Below the pieces are notes generated by a model. That model made no database searches. It saw only the letters and a list, made by a program, of their open reading frames with translations, and had not been told where the DNA came from. DNA of 64,000 nucleotides from Modicisalibacter sp049808615 (GTDB lineage Bacteria; Pseudomonadota; Gammaproteobacteria; Pseudomonadales; Halomonadaceae). A program made the position numbers and the translations under genes. The stretch lies in the NCBI RefSeq assembly GCF_049808615.1, contig NZ_JBNCAN010000009.1, positions 75,635-139,634 of the forward strand. Direction: 5' to 3'. Shown in pieces: positions 34,102-42,044 of the stretch (positions are counted from its first letter, which is position 1; each line of letters opens with the position of its first letter).

Positions 34102-34233
34102 GTTCTCCCTGCGAGCATTGGATAATAACAAGGCTTGACTAAGGCAACCTCTTCGAACACAGCGAGGCGCCTGGCAAGCTGGCTGCATAAGCAGATAACG
34201 ATCGAACAGTAAGCAAGTTAAGGAACTAATACG

Positions 34234-35394
34234 ATGAAAAAGACGCTCTTAGCAACTGCCATTGCCGGCGCCATCGGTGCCTCCACTGCTGCACAGGCCG
34301 CGACTATCTATAATCAGGACGGCACACAGCTCGACCTGTACGGCAATCTGCAGATCGCCTATGCCAGTCAAAATGATGATGAAGGTGAACGTCGGGATGA
34401 AATCCTGGATAACGGTTCTACCTTCGGTGTTACCGGTCAGCACGTCATCAACCCGGGCCTGACCGGATACTTCAAGGCGGAGTGGGAATTCAACGCCGAT
34501 GAAGCCAAGGGAAGCAATCAGGAAGACGGCATTTCCCGCGGCGACCAAGCCTACATGGGCCTAAAGGGTAATTTTGGTGATACCCGCCTGGGTTCCTGGG
34601 ACCGCCTGATGGACGACTGGATCCAGGATCCGGTGACCAACAACGAATACTTCGATCTCTCCGATGGTCCGATTGCCGGAGATGATGGTGCCAACACCCA
34701 GAACTCGGCCAACGATAACGAAGGCGACAAGCTTCAGTACATGTCTCCGTCTTTCGGTGGTCTGCAGTTCGCTGTCGGTACCCAGTACAAGGGTGATGGC
34801 GAAGCCGAGAACGTTACCGATTCCGGTAACGCCTCCTTCTTCGGTGGTCTGAAGTATACCGCGGGCGCTTTCTCCGTGGCCGGTGTCTACGACAACCTTG
34901 ACAACCTCGAGGGTGATGTCACTGGCGATGAATTTCTTGCTCAGTTTGATGAAGATGGCAATGTCATTAATCCAGGCGGCGAATTTGATGCCGGTGAGCA
35001 GTACGGTGTGACTTTCCAGTACACCATCGACGCTCTGCGTATGGCGCTCAAGTACGAGCGTTATGAGTCTGGCGACGAAACCTATATTGAATCTGAAAAC
35101 CGCTATGGTATCGGTGCTCGCTATGGTTACGGCATGGGCGACATCTACGGTGCCTACCAGTATGTCGACGTGGGCGGCTCCGACTTCGGTGATACTGTGG
35201 GCGACCTGACCAGCGATGGTGATCTGCCGACCGATACCAACGAAGCTCGCGACAGCGAGTCTCGTAACGAGATCGTACTGGGTGCCACCTACAACATCTC
35301 CTCTGCCATGTACACCTTCATCGAAGGTGCCTGGTATGATGACCAGAATGATCGTAAAGACGGCGTAGCAGTGGGTGCGGTCTACGCCTTCTAA
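34234..35394 (+). CDS. Outer-membrane general porin
   Basis: A 386-aa trimeric-type Gram-negative porin. It begins with a Sec signal peptide (MKKTLLATAIAGAIGAS..., cut after AQA), then repeated amphipathic strands with the porin pattern (QLDLYGNLQIAY, YMGLKGNFGDTRLGSWD, LQYMSPSFGGLQFAVG), and ends with AVGAVYAF, the terminal Phe needed for outer-membrane assembly. It is strikingly rich in Asp and Glu, as expected in a halophile. AAGGA precedes the ATG by about 11 bases. A strong terminator follows. Confidence 0.93.
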   Translation: MKKTLLATAIAGAIGASTAAQAATIYNQDGTQLDLYGNLQIAYASQNDDEGERRDEILDNGSTFGVTGQHVINPGLTGYFKAEWEFNADEAKGSNQEDGISRGDQAYMGLKGNFGDTRLGSWDRLMDDWIQDPVTNNEYFDLSDGPIAGDDGANTQNSANDNEGDKLQYMSPSFGGLQFAVGTQYKGDGEAENVTDSGNASFFGGLKYTAGAFSVAGVYDNLDNLEGDVTGDEFLAQFDEDGNVINPGGEFDAGEQYGVTFQYTIDALRMALKYERYESGDETYIESENRYGIGARYGYGMGDIYGAYQYVDVGGSDFGDTVGDLTSDGDLPTDTNEARDSESRNEIVLGATYNISSAMYTFIEGAWYDDQNDRKDGVAVGAVYAF

Positions 35395-35429
35395 GTGACG
35401 CAATACCCGATCACAGCTTTGTGATAACG

Positions 35430-35454
35430 AAGCCGGCCTCAGGGCCGGCTTTTT
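35430..35454 (+). terminator. Rho-independent terminator of the porin gene
   Basis: A 9-bp perfect stem AAGCCGGCC / GGCCGGCTT with TCAG loop, followed by a T run, 35 bases after the porin stop. Confidence 0.9.
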
Positions 35455-35523
35455 CGTGGGCGATAGATATGGCATAAGCAAGAAATTCCAGTACCTATCT
35501 GATGGTTGCTCGCGATGCGTTAC

Positions 35524-35552
35524 TTGAATTATAGCTATAAGCTAAATATATT
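35524..35552 (+). promoter_or_regulatory. Toxin-antitoxin promoter with internal palindromic operator
   Basis: TTGAAT (35524-35529) and TATATT (35547-35552) are 17 bases apart. The perfect 12-bp palindrome TTATAGCTATAA at 35529-35540 begins at the last base of the -35 and fills much of the spacer, an ideal place for the XRE antitoxin to repress its own operon. Confidence 0.55.
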
Positions 35553-35585
35553 TGCGTTTTTTTAGCCAATAGTCATAATTGGTCT

Positions 35586-35840
35586 ATGAAGACGATCACC
35601 TACCGCAAGAGTGCCTTGAAAGCCTTGCAACGCATGCCGCGCCAGGAAGCCCGTCGTATCCGTAGTAAGATCGTGGCCTATGCCGAGAACCCGGTGGCCC
35701 AGCGCAACAACGTCAAGGCGCTAATGGGTAGCGATTATATCCGGCTGCGGGTCGGTGACTGGCGAGTAATCATGGACGATCAGGGCGATGTACTGGATGT
35801 CGTCAAGATTGGCGCTCGAGGCGCTATCTATCGTAAATGA
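35586..35840 (+). CDS. RelE/ParE-family toxin
   Basis: An 84-aa basic protein of the RelE superfamily, whose members cleave ribosome-bound mRNA or block gyrase. The family end motif is clear: YIRLRVGDWRVIMDD followed by VLDVVKIGARGAIYRK. It is the first gene of a toxin-first pair, 18 bases before the antitoxin, as in HigBA-like systems. It has only a weak ribosome site. The RLRVGDWRV form favours RelE-type mRNA interferase activity, but this is inference. Confidence 0.85.
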   Translation: MKTITYRKSALKALQRMPRQEARRIRSKIVAYAENPVAQRNNVKALMGSDYIRLRVGDWRVIMDDQGDVLDVVKIGARGAIYRK

Positions 35841-35858
35841 ATCAGGAGGGTAGGCATC

Positions 35859-36221
35859 ATGGGAACACCGCAATTCATCCAAACCACCACCGGCGAGCGG
35901 ATGGTGGTGCTGAGCGAGCGGGATTACACCACGCTGCTCGAGCAGGCTGAGGATTATCGCGATATTCAGGCTGCGGACGCGGTCCGCAACCGGGGTGAGG
36001 AAACGTTCCCTGGGAGCGTTCTCGATGCGCTGCTTGATGGTGTGCCCCCGGTGCGGGTATACCGCGAGTTTCGCGGCATGCGTTCGGGTGAGTTGGCAGA
36101 AAAGGCGGGCATCAGTCAGGGGTACCTATCGGAAATCGAGGCGGGCAAGAAAACTGGCTCGGTAGCCGTCTTGACTCGCCTCGCCGAGGCGCTGGGTATG
36201 GAGTTGAGTGATCTGATCTGA
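35859..36221 (+). CDS. XRE-family antitoxin
   Basis: A 120-aa DNA-binding antitoxin. The C-terminal half is a helix-turn-helix of the XRE class (GELAEKAGISQGYLSEIEAGKKTGS); the N-terminal half (RMVVLSERDYTTLLEQAED) resembles Phd-type dimerisation segments and probably contacts the toxin. GGAGGG lies eight bases before the ATG. It is expected to bind the palindrome at 35529-35540 and repress the pair. Confidence 0.85.
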   Translation: MGTPQFIQTTTGERMVVLSERDYTTLLEQAEDYRDIQAADAVRNRGEETFPGSVLDALLDGVPPVRVYREFRGMRSGELAEKAGISQGYLSEIEAGKKTGSVAVLTRLAEALGMELSDLI

Positions 36222-36237
36222 AACTGGCACCTTTCAA

Positions 36238-36597
36238 TCAACTGTTCTTCTGCAGTACGTGCTTGAGCGCCACGGCGTTATTGTGCTTTTCGTCCTTGGC
36301 CGCGAATACCAGCGTCACGCGCCCGTTTTTGTGATACTCCCGCAGTTTCTTCATCGCATCCGGACTGTTCTTCAGTTCCTCCTTGTAGCGCCGCTGGAAT
36401 TCCTCCCATTTATCGGGGTCGTGCCCGAACCATTGGCGCAATTCCTTGCTCGGCGCCAGTGCCTTCAGCCACTCATCGATATCGGCCTCTTCCTTCTTGA
36501 CCCCTCGGGGCCACATGCCATCCACCAGTATGCGCTTGCCGTCATTGTCGGCAGGGGTGTCGTAGGCACGTTTGAGGCGAATGTCTCCTTGGCTCAT
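36238..36597 (-). CDS. DUF488 protein, YeaO-like
   Basis: A 119-aa cytosolic protein of the DUF488 family. Conserved blocks are KRAYDTPADNDGKRILVDGMWPRG, abbreviated here as RILVDGMWPRG, then LAPSKELRQWFGHDP, FQRRYKEEL and LVFAAKDEKHNNA, closely matching E. coli YeaO. The function is not established. It is convergent with the antitoxin gene, with 16 bases between the stops. Confidence 0.85.
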   Translation of the reverse strand: MSQGDIRLKRAYDTPADNDGKRILVDGMWPRGVKKEEADIDEWLKALAPSKELRQWFGHDPDKWEEFQRRYKEELKNSPDAMKKLREYHKNGRVTLVFAAKDEKHNNAVALKHVLQKNS

Positions 36598-36757
36598 GGC
36601 GTCCTCCCATTCGAATGTATCGCATCAGAATAGACGTCTTTTCGGCGCTTGGTAAATGTTGATCCGGGTTAATGTAGGCAGACGAAGAAATAATGGAACG
36701 TTCAGGCGACAGGTCAATCATGCATACCCAGGTTCAGGCGCTCTCGGAGAACGCGGA

Positions 36758-38770
36758 GTGAAATGGCGGAAATCGCTGAGGCTTAAAGCAATCGGCTTTC
36801 TGACGTTTGGCATCAGGTCGATGCATAAACGGCTGCTGCTCATGCTGGCGTTCGGCTGGCTCGTGGTGGTGGCCGTTATTTTGACGTCTACCTGGCATTC
36901 GGGGCAGGCATTGATTCGCGAAGTGGCCAATGAACATCTCGAATACGAAGCGCGCATGATCGCGGGAGAAATCGATCAGGAGGTGCAGCTACGCTTCGAT
37001 GCATTACAGCGGCTGGCGTCCCAACTGGGTGTTCCTGGATCACGTGCATCCATGGCGCTGTCCAGCGAATTGAAACGTAACGATGCCTTGCTGTCACTCT
37101 TCGATGGCCTGGTGGTGATCAGCAGTGAGGGGAGAGTGCTCGCCGATTGGCCCAAGGTAGATGGCCGCGAGGGATTGAGCGTCCTTGAATCCGAATATTT
37201 CCAATTCCAGCGTCATGTTGCTCGTCCCTATGTCAGTGAGCCCTTTCAGGGGCGAGCCAGTAAGACGCCGCTCATTCTCTTCAGTGTTCCCCTGCTTGAC
37301 GACAACGGTCGGTTCGCGGGTGTTATCAGCGGTGTTGCCAATGTGCTGAATGGCAGCTTTTTCGACAAGTTGCGTCGCATCCGCATAGGGAAGCAGGGTT
37401 ATGCGGCCATCATGACCGCGTCGGGCAAGGTACTGGTACACCCGGATCAGGACCTGATCATGCAGCCTGTGCCCGTTTTCCATCAGAATCCATGGCTCGA
37501 TCTGGCGCTATCCGGTTGGCAAGGCTTGGCAAGTGCGCCTTTGCTCACGGGCCAACAGGCGCTTCAAGCCTATCGGCAGATTTGGTCGGCGAACTGGATC
37601 GTCGGCATCATGTTGCCTCAGACCCAGGCGTTCCAGCCCTTGCAATGGTTTGTACGTAATCTATGGGTAGTGGGAACCTTGACCGGCGCGGTGACGCTGG
37701 TGCTGCTTTGGTGGTTGCTGAGGCTGGCACTCATTCCCTTGCAACGTCTCGAGCGGCAGATTGCCTCAGTGGGGCAAGGGCGTTATGAGCGAATCAAGCT
37801 CGATACCCACGCCATCGAAATAAGGCGCGTCGCGGATACCTTCAACCAGGTGTTGGAAAAGCAGCGCCGAGCCGAGTCCACGATGCTCGATCGCCAGGCA
37901 TTTCTGGACGCGGTGCTGCGTTCGTCACCGGTGGGCATGTTTGTCTATGGCCTGGAAGGGGGGCTGCGCTACGCCAATCCTGCCTTGTGTCGGATGACAG
38001 GTTACGATTTCAAGGTGTTGCAGCAGCAAGGTTACACGGCGTACGTCCATGCGGATGATCAGCAGGATGTCAGTGACCACTGGCAACATACCCTGGCCAC
38101 CGGGCGCGATTTCCAGCGCCAATATCGTTATATCAAGGCGTCCGGAGAAACGATCTGGGTCGAGTCGCATATTTCCCTGGTACGTCTGCGTGACAAGCGC
38201 CCCCTAGGCTACGTCGGCACGTTCAAGGACATCACCCATACTCGCGAGATGGAAGCGCTACAGCGATGGGAGGCGGAGCACGATCCATTGACGGGGCTGC
38301 TCAATCGTCGCGGTTTCGAGCGTCGCTTGGAAGAGTCGCTCATCGACCGTCTCAAGAAAGGCACGCCCTCTGCCCTGATTCTATTCGATCTGGATCATTT
38401 CAAGCCCATCAATGATGAAGGCGGACATGCGCTGGGCGACGCGATGCTCAAGCACATCGCCGCCTTGATCGTCAGCAAGGTTCGCAAGAGCGACGCTGTG
38501 TCCCGCTACGGTGGGGATGAGTTTGCGCTGTTGCTGCCGGGTTGCGATCTCGATCATGCCAGGAAGATGGCTGAGACCCTTCGCGAATCTGTCGAGGCGC
38601 TGAGCATCGAGCATGACAAAAAACGTTACAAGGTGACGCTGAGTATAGGGGTTACAGTTCTTCGCGAAGGGGACGATCAAATCAATATCCCGATGCAGCG
38701 CGCCGACCAGGCAAGCTACCAAGCCAAGGCACGAGGGAGAAACGCCATCATGGCCGATGAGAATATGTAA
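36758..38770 (+). CDS. Membrane diguanylate cyclase with Cache, HAMP, PAS and GGDEF domains
   Basis: A 670-aa enzyme making cyclic di-GMP. Order: membrane helix (LLLMLAFGWLVVVAVILTS), periplasmic Cache sensor (about residues 55-290, ISSEGRVLADWP, GKQGYAAIMTASGKVLVHP), second helix, HAMP, PAS (ILDAVLRSSPVGMFVYG-like) and GGDEF. The active site RYGGDEF is intact and is preceded by an inhibitory-site RxxD (RKSD) at the right distance, so product inhibition is expected. There is no EAL domain. GTG 36758 is preferred because GGAGA stands eight bases upstream; ATG 36821 is possible. The signal is unknown. Confidence 0.9.
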   Translation: MKWRKSLRLKAIGFLTFGIRSMHKRLLLMLAFGWLVVVAVILTSTWHSGQALIREVANEHLEYEARMIAGEIDQEVQLRFDALQRLASQLGVPGSRASMALSSELKRNDALLSLFDGLVVISSEGRVLADWPKVDGREGLSVLESEYFQFQRHVARPYVSEPFQGRASKTPLILFSVPLLDDNGRFAGVISGVANVLNGSFFDKLRRIRIGKQGYAAIMTASGKVLVHPDQDLIMQPVPVFHQNPWLDLALSGWQGLASAPLLTGQQALQAYRQIWSANWIVGIMLPQTQAFQPLQWFVRNLWVVGTLTGAVTLVLLWWLLRLALIPLQRLERQIASVGQGRYERIKLDTHAIEIRRVADTFNQVLEKQRRAESTMLDRQAFLDAVLRSSPVGMFVYGLEGGLRYANPALCRMTGYDFKVLQQQGYTAYVHADDQQDVSDHWQHTLATGRDFQRQYRYIKASGETIWVESHISLVRLRDKRPLGYVGTFKDITHTREMEALQRWEAEHDPLTGLLNRRGFERRLEESLIDRLKKGTPSALILFDLDHFKPINDEGGHALGDAMLKHIAALIVSKVRKSDAVSRYGGDEFALLLPGCDLDHARKMAETLRESVEALSIEHDKKRYKVTLSIGVTVLREGDDQINIPMQRADQASYQAKARGRNAIMADENM

Positions 38771-39044
38771 TCTTTTCAGAATTTATTAAATTCAATTAAA
38801 TCATATACTTAAAAATAAAATATAAGGAATGGGCACGCCATCCTCTAAAGTAATGCTGCTTTTTTAACCCAGAGCAGCGAAAAAAGAACTAAAAAATTAC
38901 TTTAGAATTTTTAGCAGAGCAATTCCCGCAGAATGGCCCGGCTAGCGCTTTGTTACATTTAGTTACTGAGTAAAATAATATTTCAATTCGTCTCTTTCTG
39001 TTCCATCATTACCTCGTGTTTCGCAGATGACATGAGTAGACGAT

Positions 39045-39227
39045 ATGGCTAAGCGCAGTTTTAAAATTATTCCTACTACGGCCGGTAATGGTCATAAACT
39101 CAGAAAGCCGGATTATTGGGTGCTGCAGGAAACTACCGGGGGGAAAGTGCGAGAGATTCATCGTTTTCAAAATTATTTTGACGCACTTCAAGCCAATCGC
39201 GAAATGTGCGGTCAAATGATGGGTTGA
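39045..39227 (+). CDS. Small conserved-looking 60-aa protein
   Basis: A basic protein beginning MAKRSFKIIPTTAGNGH, with a central YWVLQETTGGKVREIHRF segment and no signal peptide or membrane helix. The pattern of a short strand, a WVL strand and a helix resembles small DUF2188-like proteins, but this is not certain. It lies alone in an AT-rich stretch and is followed by a hairpin at 39354-39381. I cannot name a function. Confidence 0.55.
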   Translation: MAKRSFKIIPTTAGNGHKLRKPDYWVLQETTGGKVREIHRFQNYFDALQANREMCGQMMG

Positions 39228-39353
39228 GTTAAATAATTATACTTTCAGTTTAATATGTTTGAGTTCATCGTTTAACTGAGTGTTTGTTTACGTTGTCTTT
39301 GGTTATCATGTTTTATTGGTAGGTGTAAGAGTCACTAGCGTTTGATCGTTTTC

Positions 39354-39381
39354 GGCACGTTGGCCAACCGGCTAACGTGCC
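39354..39381 (+). terminator. Hairpin after the 60-aa protein gene
   Basis: GGCACGTT and AACGTGCC form an 8-bp stem (the loop may pair further), followed by a T-rich stretch. It is suited to ending plus-strand transcription. Confidence 0.6.
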
Positions 39382-39432
39382 GCTTCTTTTGTCTCAATAA
39401 ATATACAAAAGCAAGGCGGGGCAACAGAAAAA

Positions 39433-39454
39433 CCCCGGTAGAAGGCTACCGGGG
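39433..39454 (-). terminator. Terminator of the coiled-coil protein gene
   Basis: A 9-bp perfect stem CCCCGGTAG / CTACCGGGG with a 4-base loop, followed on the minus strand by TTTTTCTG; 24 bases after the minus-strand stop. Confidence 0.8.
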
Positions 39455-39477
39455 AGGTGATCGTCACATAGTCATGC

Positions 39478-39780
39478 TTATTTCTTGAGTTTTGATTCGA
39501 GTTCTTCGTAGCGTTCTTGAATCTGGATTAGCTCGAACTTTAAATCGAGGAGGCTATATTGGACGCGTGAGTTTGCAACTTTCATTCGGAGCGTTGCTTC
39601 CCTGAGCTTTCTATTGGCTTCTCGCAGGCGATAAACGGGATCGTCCTTGGCCTCTTTGAATGAGAGCATGAGATCGGCGAAGGATGTGTTGGCAGGAAAT
39701 GAACCTGGTTCCATAAGAGAGCTCGCGCTGTTGTTAATATGTAACTTTATTTTAATGGCGTTCCAGATTTTTTGCGGCAT
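39478..39780 (-). CDS. Small coiled-coil protein, unknown
   Basis: A 100-aa protein. The N-terminal third (MPQKIWNAIKIKLHINN) is amphipathic, and the rest is a charged heptad-like coiled coil ending EERYEELESKLKK-style in Lys. ATG 39780 has GGGA about eight bases upstream; an in-frame GTG at 39798 is possible. No signal peptide is visible. A good terminator follows, so it is a complete unit. The gene is AT-richer than its neighbours. I do not recognise a family; coiled-coil phasin-like or phage-derived structural proteins are possible but unsupported. Confidence 0.6.
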   Translation of the reverse strand: MPQKIWNAIKIKLHINNSASSLMEPGSFPANTSFADLMLSFKEAKDDPVYRLREANRKLREATLRMKVANSRVQYSLLDLKFELIQIQERYEELESKLKK

Positions 39781-39928
39781 GAAAAATTCCCGCAGCACTA
39801 TTTAAAATAACTGGCGTTCTTTTCTCTTTTTGGACTAATTTAATGAGTAGCTGATATCACGTTTCTGATGTTCTACCGCCCCAACGTATTAATTGGCTTG
39901 GGGGCATGACAAGACAAGGACAATTCCG

Positions 39929-41200
39929 ATGAACTTTCATGAGCCTATCGGCGTGACATTGCCGTATCGCATCGGTAAGCAAAAGGCCTCTCGAGGTTGC
40001 GGCCTGCCCTTTATTCTGGCGAGTCTCGTGCTGATGTCACCCGCCGTGCTGGGCTCGGACTATCGTCATGCCGATGAGCCCATTGGCGACGTGGAGGCGG
40101 TCTACAGCGGCCAGCTGACACCGGATCTGGCAGTCAGCACCTTCCGAAACATCCATCGCCTGTTTCCATCTCGAATCATCGAGGCTGGCGAGACACCCAG
40201 GCCGCTGCCTGCCTCTTCACAATCGATCGACGGGCTGTCGGTCGAGGCGGGCGGCGAGAGCTACGATATCTACGACTATCTCGCGCTCAATAGTATCGCG
40301 GGGCTGATAGTGTTGAAGGACGGCGAAGTCGTATACGAGACCTATCAGCGAGGCAACCACAAGGATACCCGCTGGATGTCCATGTCGGTGGCCAAATCGA
40401 TCTCATCCACCCTGGCGGGCATGGCGATTCAAGACGGCTTGATCGAGGGCCTGGACGCCCAGGTCGTGGACTACGTGCCCGAGCTTGAAGGCACTGCCTA
40501 CGAGGGCGTCACCCTGAGAAACATTCTCATGATGTCCTCTGGGGTCGCCTGGAACGAGACCTACACGGACGTCAATTCTGATCGTCGAGATCTTCTGCGG
40601 GCACAGATCGCTCAAAAACCAGGTGGCGCCATGGAGGTCATGGCCGGGCTGTCACGCGCTGCGGAGCCGGGAGCCGTGAACAACTACAGCACCGGAGAAA
40701 CGCAGATTCTGGCAGCAATACTCGATGGTGCCCTCGATCAGCCCCTGGCGGAGTATCTGTCGGAAAAACTTTGGCAACCCTACGGCATGGAAAGCGATGC
40801 GACCTGGTGGCTGGCGTCCCCCGGTGGAGTGGAAATAGGCGGCAGCGGAATAGGGGCAACGCTGCGCGACTATGCCAGGTTCGGTCAATTCATTCTGGAA
40901 GACGGAATGATCGACGGGTCTCGCGTGCTACCCGAAGGCTGGGTCGAGGAGGCGACCACACCCAAGACCTTGGCAGGTGGCGAGGCCTTGGATTACGGCT
41001 ATATGTGGTGGACCGGCTGGACACCCGACTCCAAGCGCGATGGGGCGTTTGCCGCCGTGGGTATTCAGGGGCAGTACGTTTACGTGAACCCCACCGAGAA
41101 TGTCGTGATTGCCCAGAACGCGGCGGAACCGAAGCCCTTGGGCAAACACGTGGTCGATCCCATGGTGTTTTTCGACGCGGTGGTGGAGCACCTGGAATAG
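39929..41200 (+). CDS. Exported serine hydrolase of the beta-lactamase class C family
   Basis: A 423-aa protein with a hydrophobic signal segment near residues 27-44 (LPFILASLVLMSPAVLG). The nucleophile motif SxxK is SVAK in WMSMSVAKSISSTLAG near residue 165; the second motif is YST in VNNYSTGETQ near 253; a GIQGQY segment stands where the third motif falls. This arrangement fits the 6-aminohexanoate-dimer hydrolase/esterase branch rather than true beta-lactamases. AAGGA precedes ATG 39929 by nine bases. It lies 247 bases upstream of the TRAP operon in the same direction, so it may process a substrate for it; this is inference. Confidence 0.85.
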   Translation: MNFHEPIGVTLPYRIGKQKASRGCGLPFILASLVLMSPAVLGSDYRHADEPIGDVEAVYSGQLTPDLAVSTFRNIHRLFPSRIIEAGETPRPLPASSQSIDGLSVEAGGESYDIYDYLALNSIAGLIVLKDGEVVYETYQRGNHKDTRWMSMSVAKSISSTLAGMAIQDGLIEGLDAQVVDYVPELEGTAYEGVTLRNILMMSSGVAWNETYTDVNSDRRDLLRAQIAQKPGGAMEVMAGLSRAAEPGAVNNYSTGETQILAAILDGALDQPLAEYLSEKLWQPYGMESDATWWLASPGGVEIGGSGIGATLRDYARFGQFILEDGMIDGSRVLPEGWVEEATTPKTLAGGEALDYGYMWWTGWTPDSKRDGAFAAVGIQGQYVYVNPTENVVIAQNAAEPKPLGKHVVDPMVFFDAVVEHLE

Positions 41201-41447
41201 CCGCAAGTCATAAAGCCATCACATGAGCGTTCAGTACTCGGCGCCGTTTATTTTCAAACGACGTGTCGATAAGCATCCGTTCCGGTGACGTCAACGTCGA
41301 ATGATGCGGGCGGATCGGTTGCATACTGTTGAATCGTCAATTGTCAAAACCTTCCCTTTCCCGGCACGCCTTTCCCGAGCTGCTACTTTTACTAGACAAC
41401 CCCTGCTTGCTGTGAAACCGCACAACTATTCAAAAAGGCGGTGTGCA

Positions 41448-42044
41448 ATGCCGAAAGCCATCCTCCTTTATATCCAGGCGATCGATGCGATGAATCGCTT
41501 CATCGGGCGGATAGCGATGTATCTGATCTTTGCGCTGATCGGGATTCTGCTCTGGTCATCGGCTTCCAAGGTGTTCATGACCCCGTCTCTATGGACGCTG
41601 GAAACCGCGCAATTCGTCATGGTGGCCTATTTCGTACTGGGCGGGCCTTATTCGATCCAGCTAGAGTCGAACGTGCGAATGGATCTCTTCTACGGTGACT
41701 GGTCGCCAACAACCAAGGCATGGGTCGATGCCTTCACCGTGTTCTTTCTTGTCTACTATCTTGGCGTGCTGCTTTACGGTGGGCTGGTGTCGATGGCCTA
41801 TTCGCTCGGCTACTTCGGCAGTGAGCCATTCGATTTTTTCCTCGATCTTGGGTGGACATTTCTCACCCAGGGCCCGACGGCGGCCGGTGAGCAACTCGGA
41901 TTCATGGAACGCAGTCCCACCGCCTGGCGGCCCGTGTTATGGCCGATCAAGGCGGTGCTTTGCGCAGGGGTGTTCCTGATGATCCTTCAAGCCCTCGCCG
42001 AGTTCTTCAGGGATATCGGTCGCCTGCGTGGGGAGACCGCCTGA
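41448..42044 (+). CDS. TRAP transporter small permease (DctQ)
   Basis: A 198-aa inner-membrane protein with four main hydrophobic segments (MYLIFALIGILLWSS, FVMVAYFVLGG, FFLVYYLGVLLYGG, AVLCAGVFLMILQALAEF) and the family motif YSIQLESNVRMDLFY. An insert near residues 125-150 makes it somewhat longer than the shortest DctQ proteins. The start is ATG 41448 (MPKAILLYIQ). Its stop overlaps the DctM start (TGATG). It opens a six-gene plus-strand operon. Confidence 0.9.
   Translation: MPKAILLYIQAIDAMNRFIGRIAMYLIFALIGILLWSSASKVFMTPSLWTLETAQFVMVAYFVLGGPYSIQLESNVRMDLFYGDWSPTTKAWVDAFTVFFLVYYLGVLLYGGLVSMAYSLGYFGSEPFDFFLDLGWTFLTQGPTAAGEQLGFMERSPTAWRPVLWPIKAVLCAGVFLMILQALAEFFRDIGRLRGETA

Larger units (their letters stand above)
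33709..34233. other. 525-base intergenic region upstream of the porin gene
   Basis: I see no convincing protein gene here. It holds the weak terminator at 33732-33774, an Anr-like site TTGATCTAAGTCAT at 33849-33862 (nine of ten conserved positions), an AT-rich tract near 34036-34072 and a candidate promoter at 34072-34101. A 76-codon frame at 33908-34138 has no family resemblance or ribosome site. Room remains for a small RNA between the Anr-like site and the porin promoter. Confidence 0.4.

Noticed and set aside
33908..34138. A 76-codon plus-strand frame upstream of the porin
   Set aside because: No ribosome site, no family likeness, and it overlaps the likely porin promoter.
39929..41200. 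Reading the serine hydrolase as a beta-lactamase resistance gene
   Set aside because: The SVAK and YST motifs with GIQGQ in place of KTG fit the esterase/amide hydrolase branch, so a resistance call is not supported.
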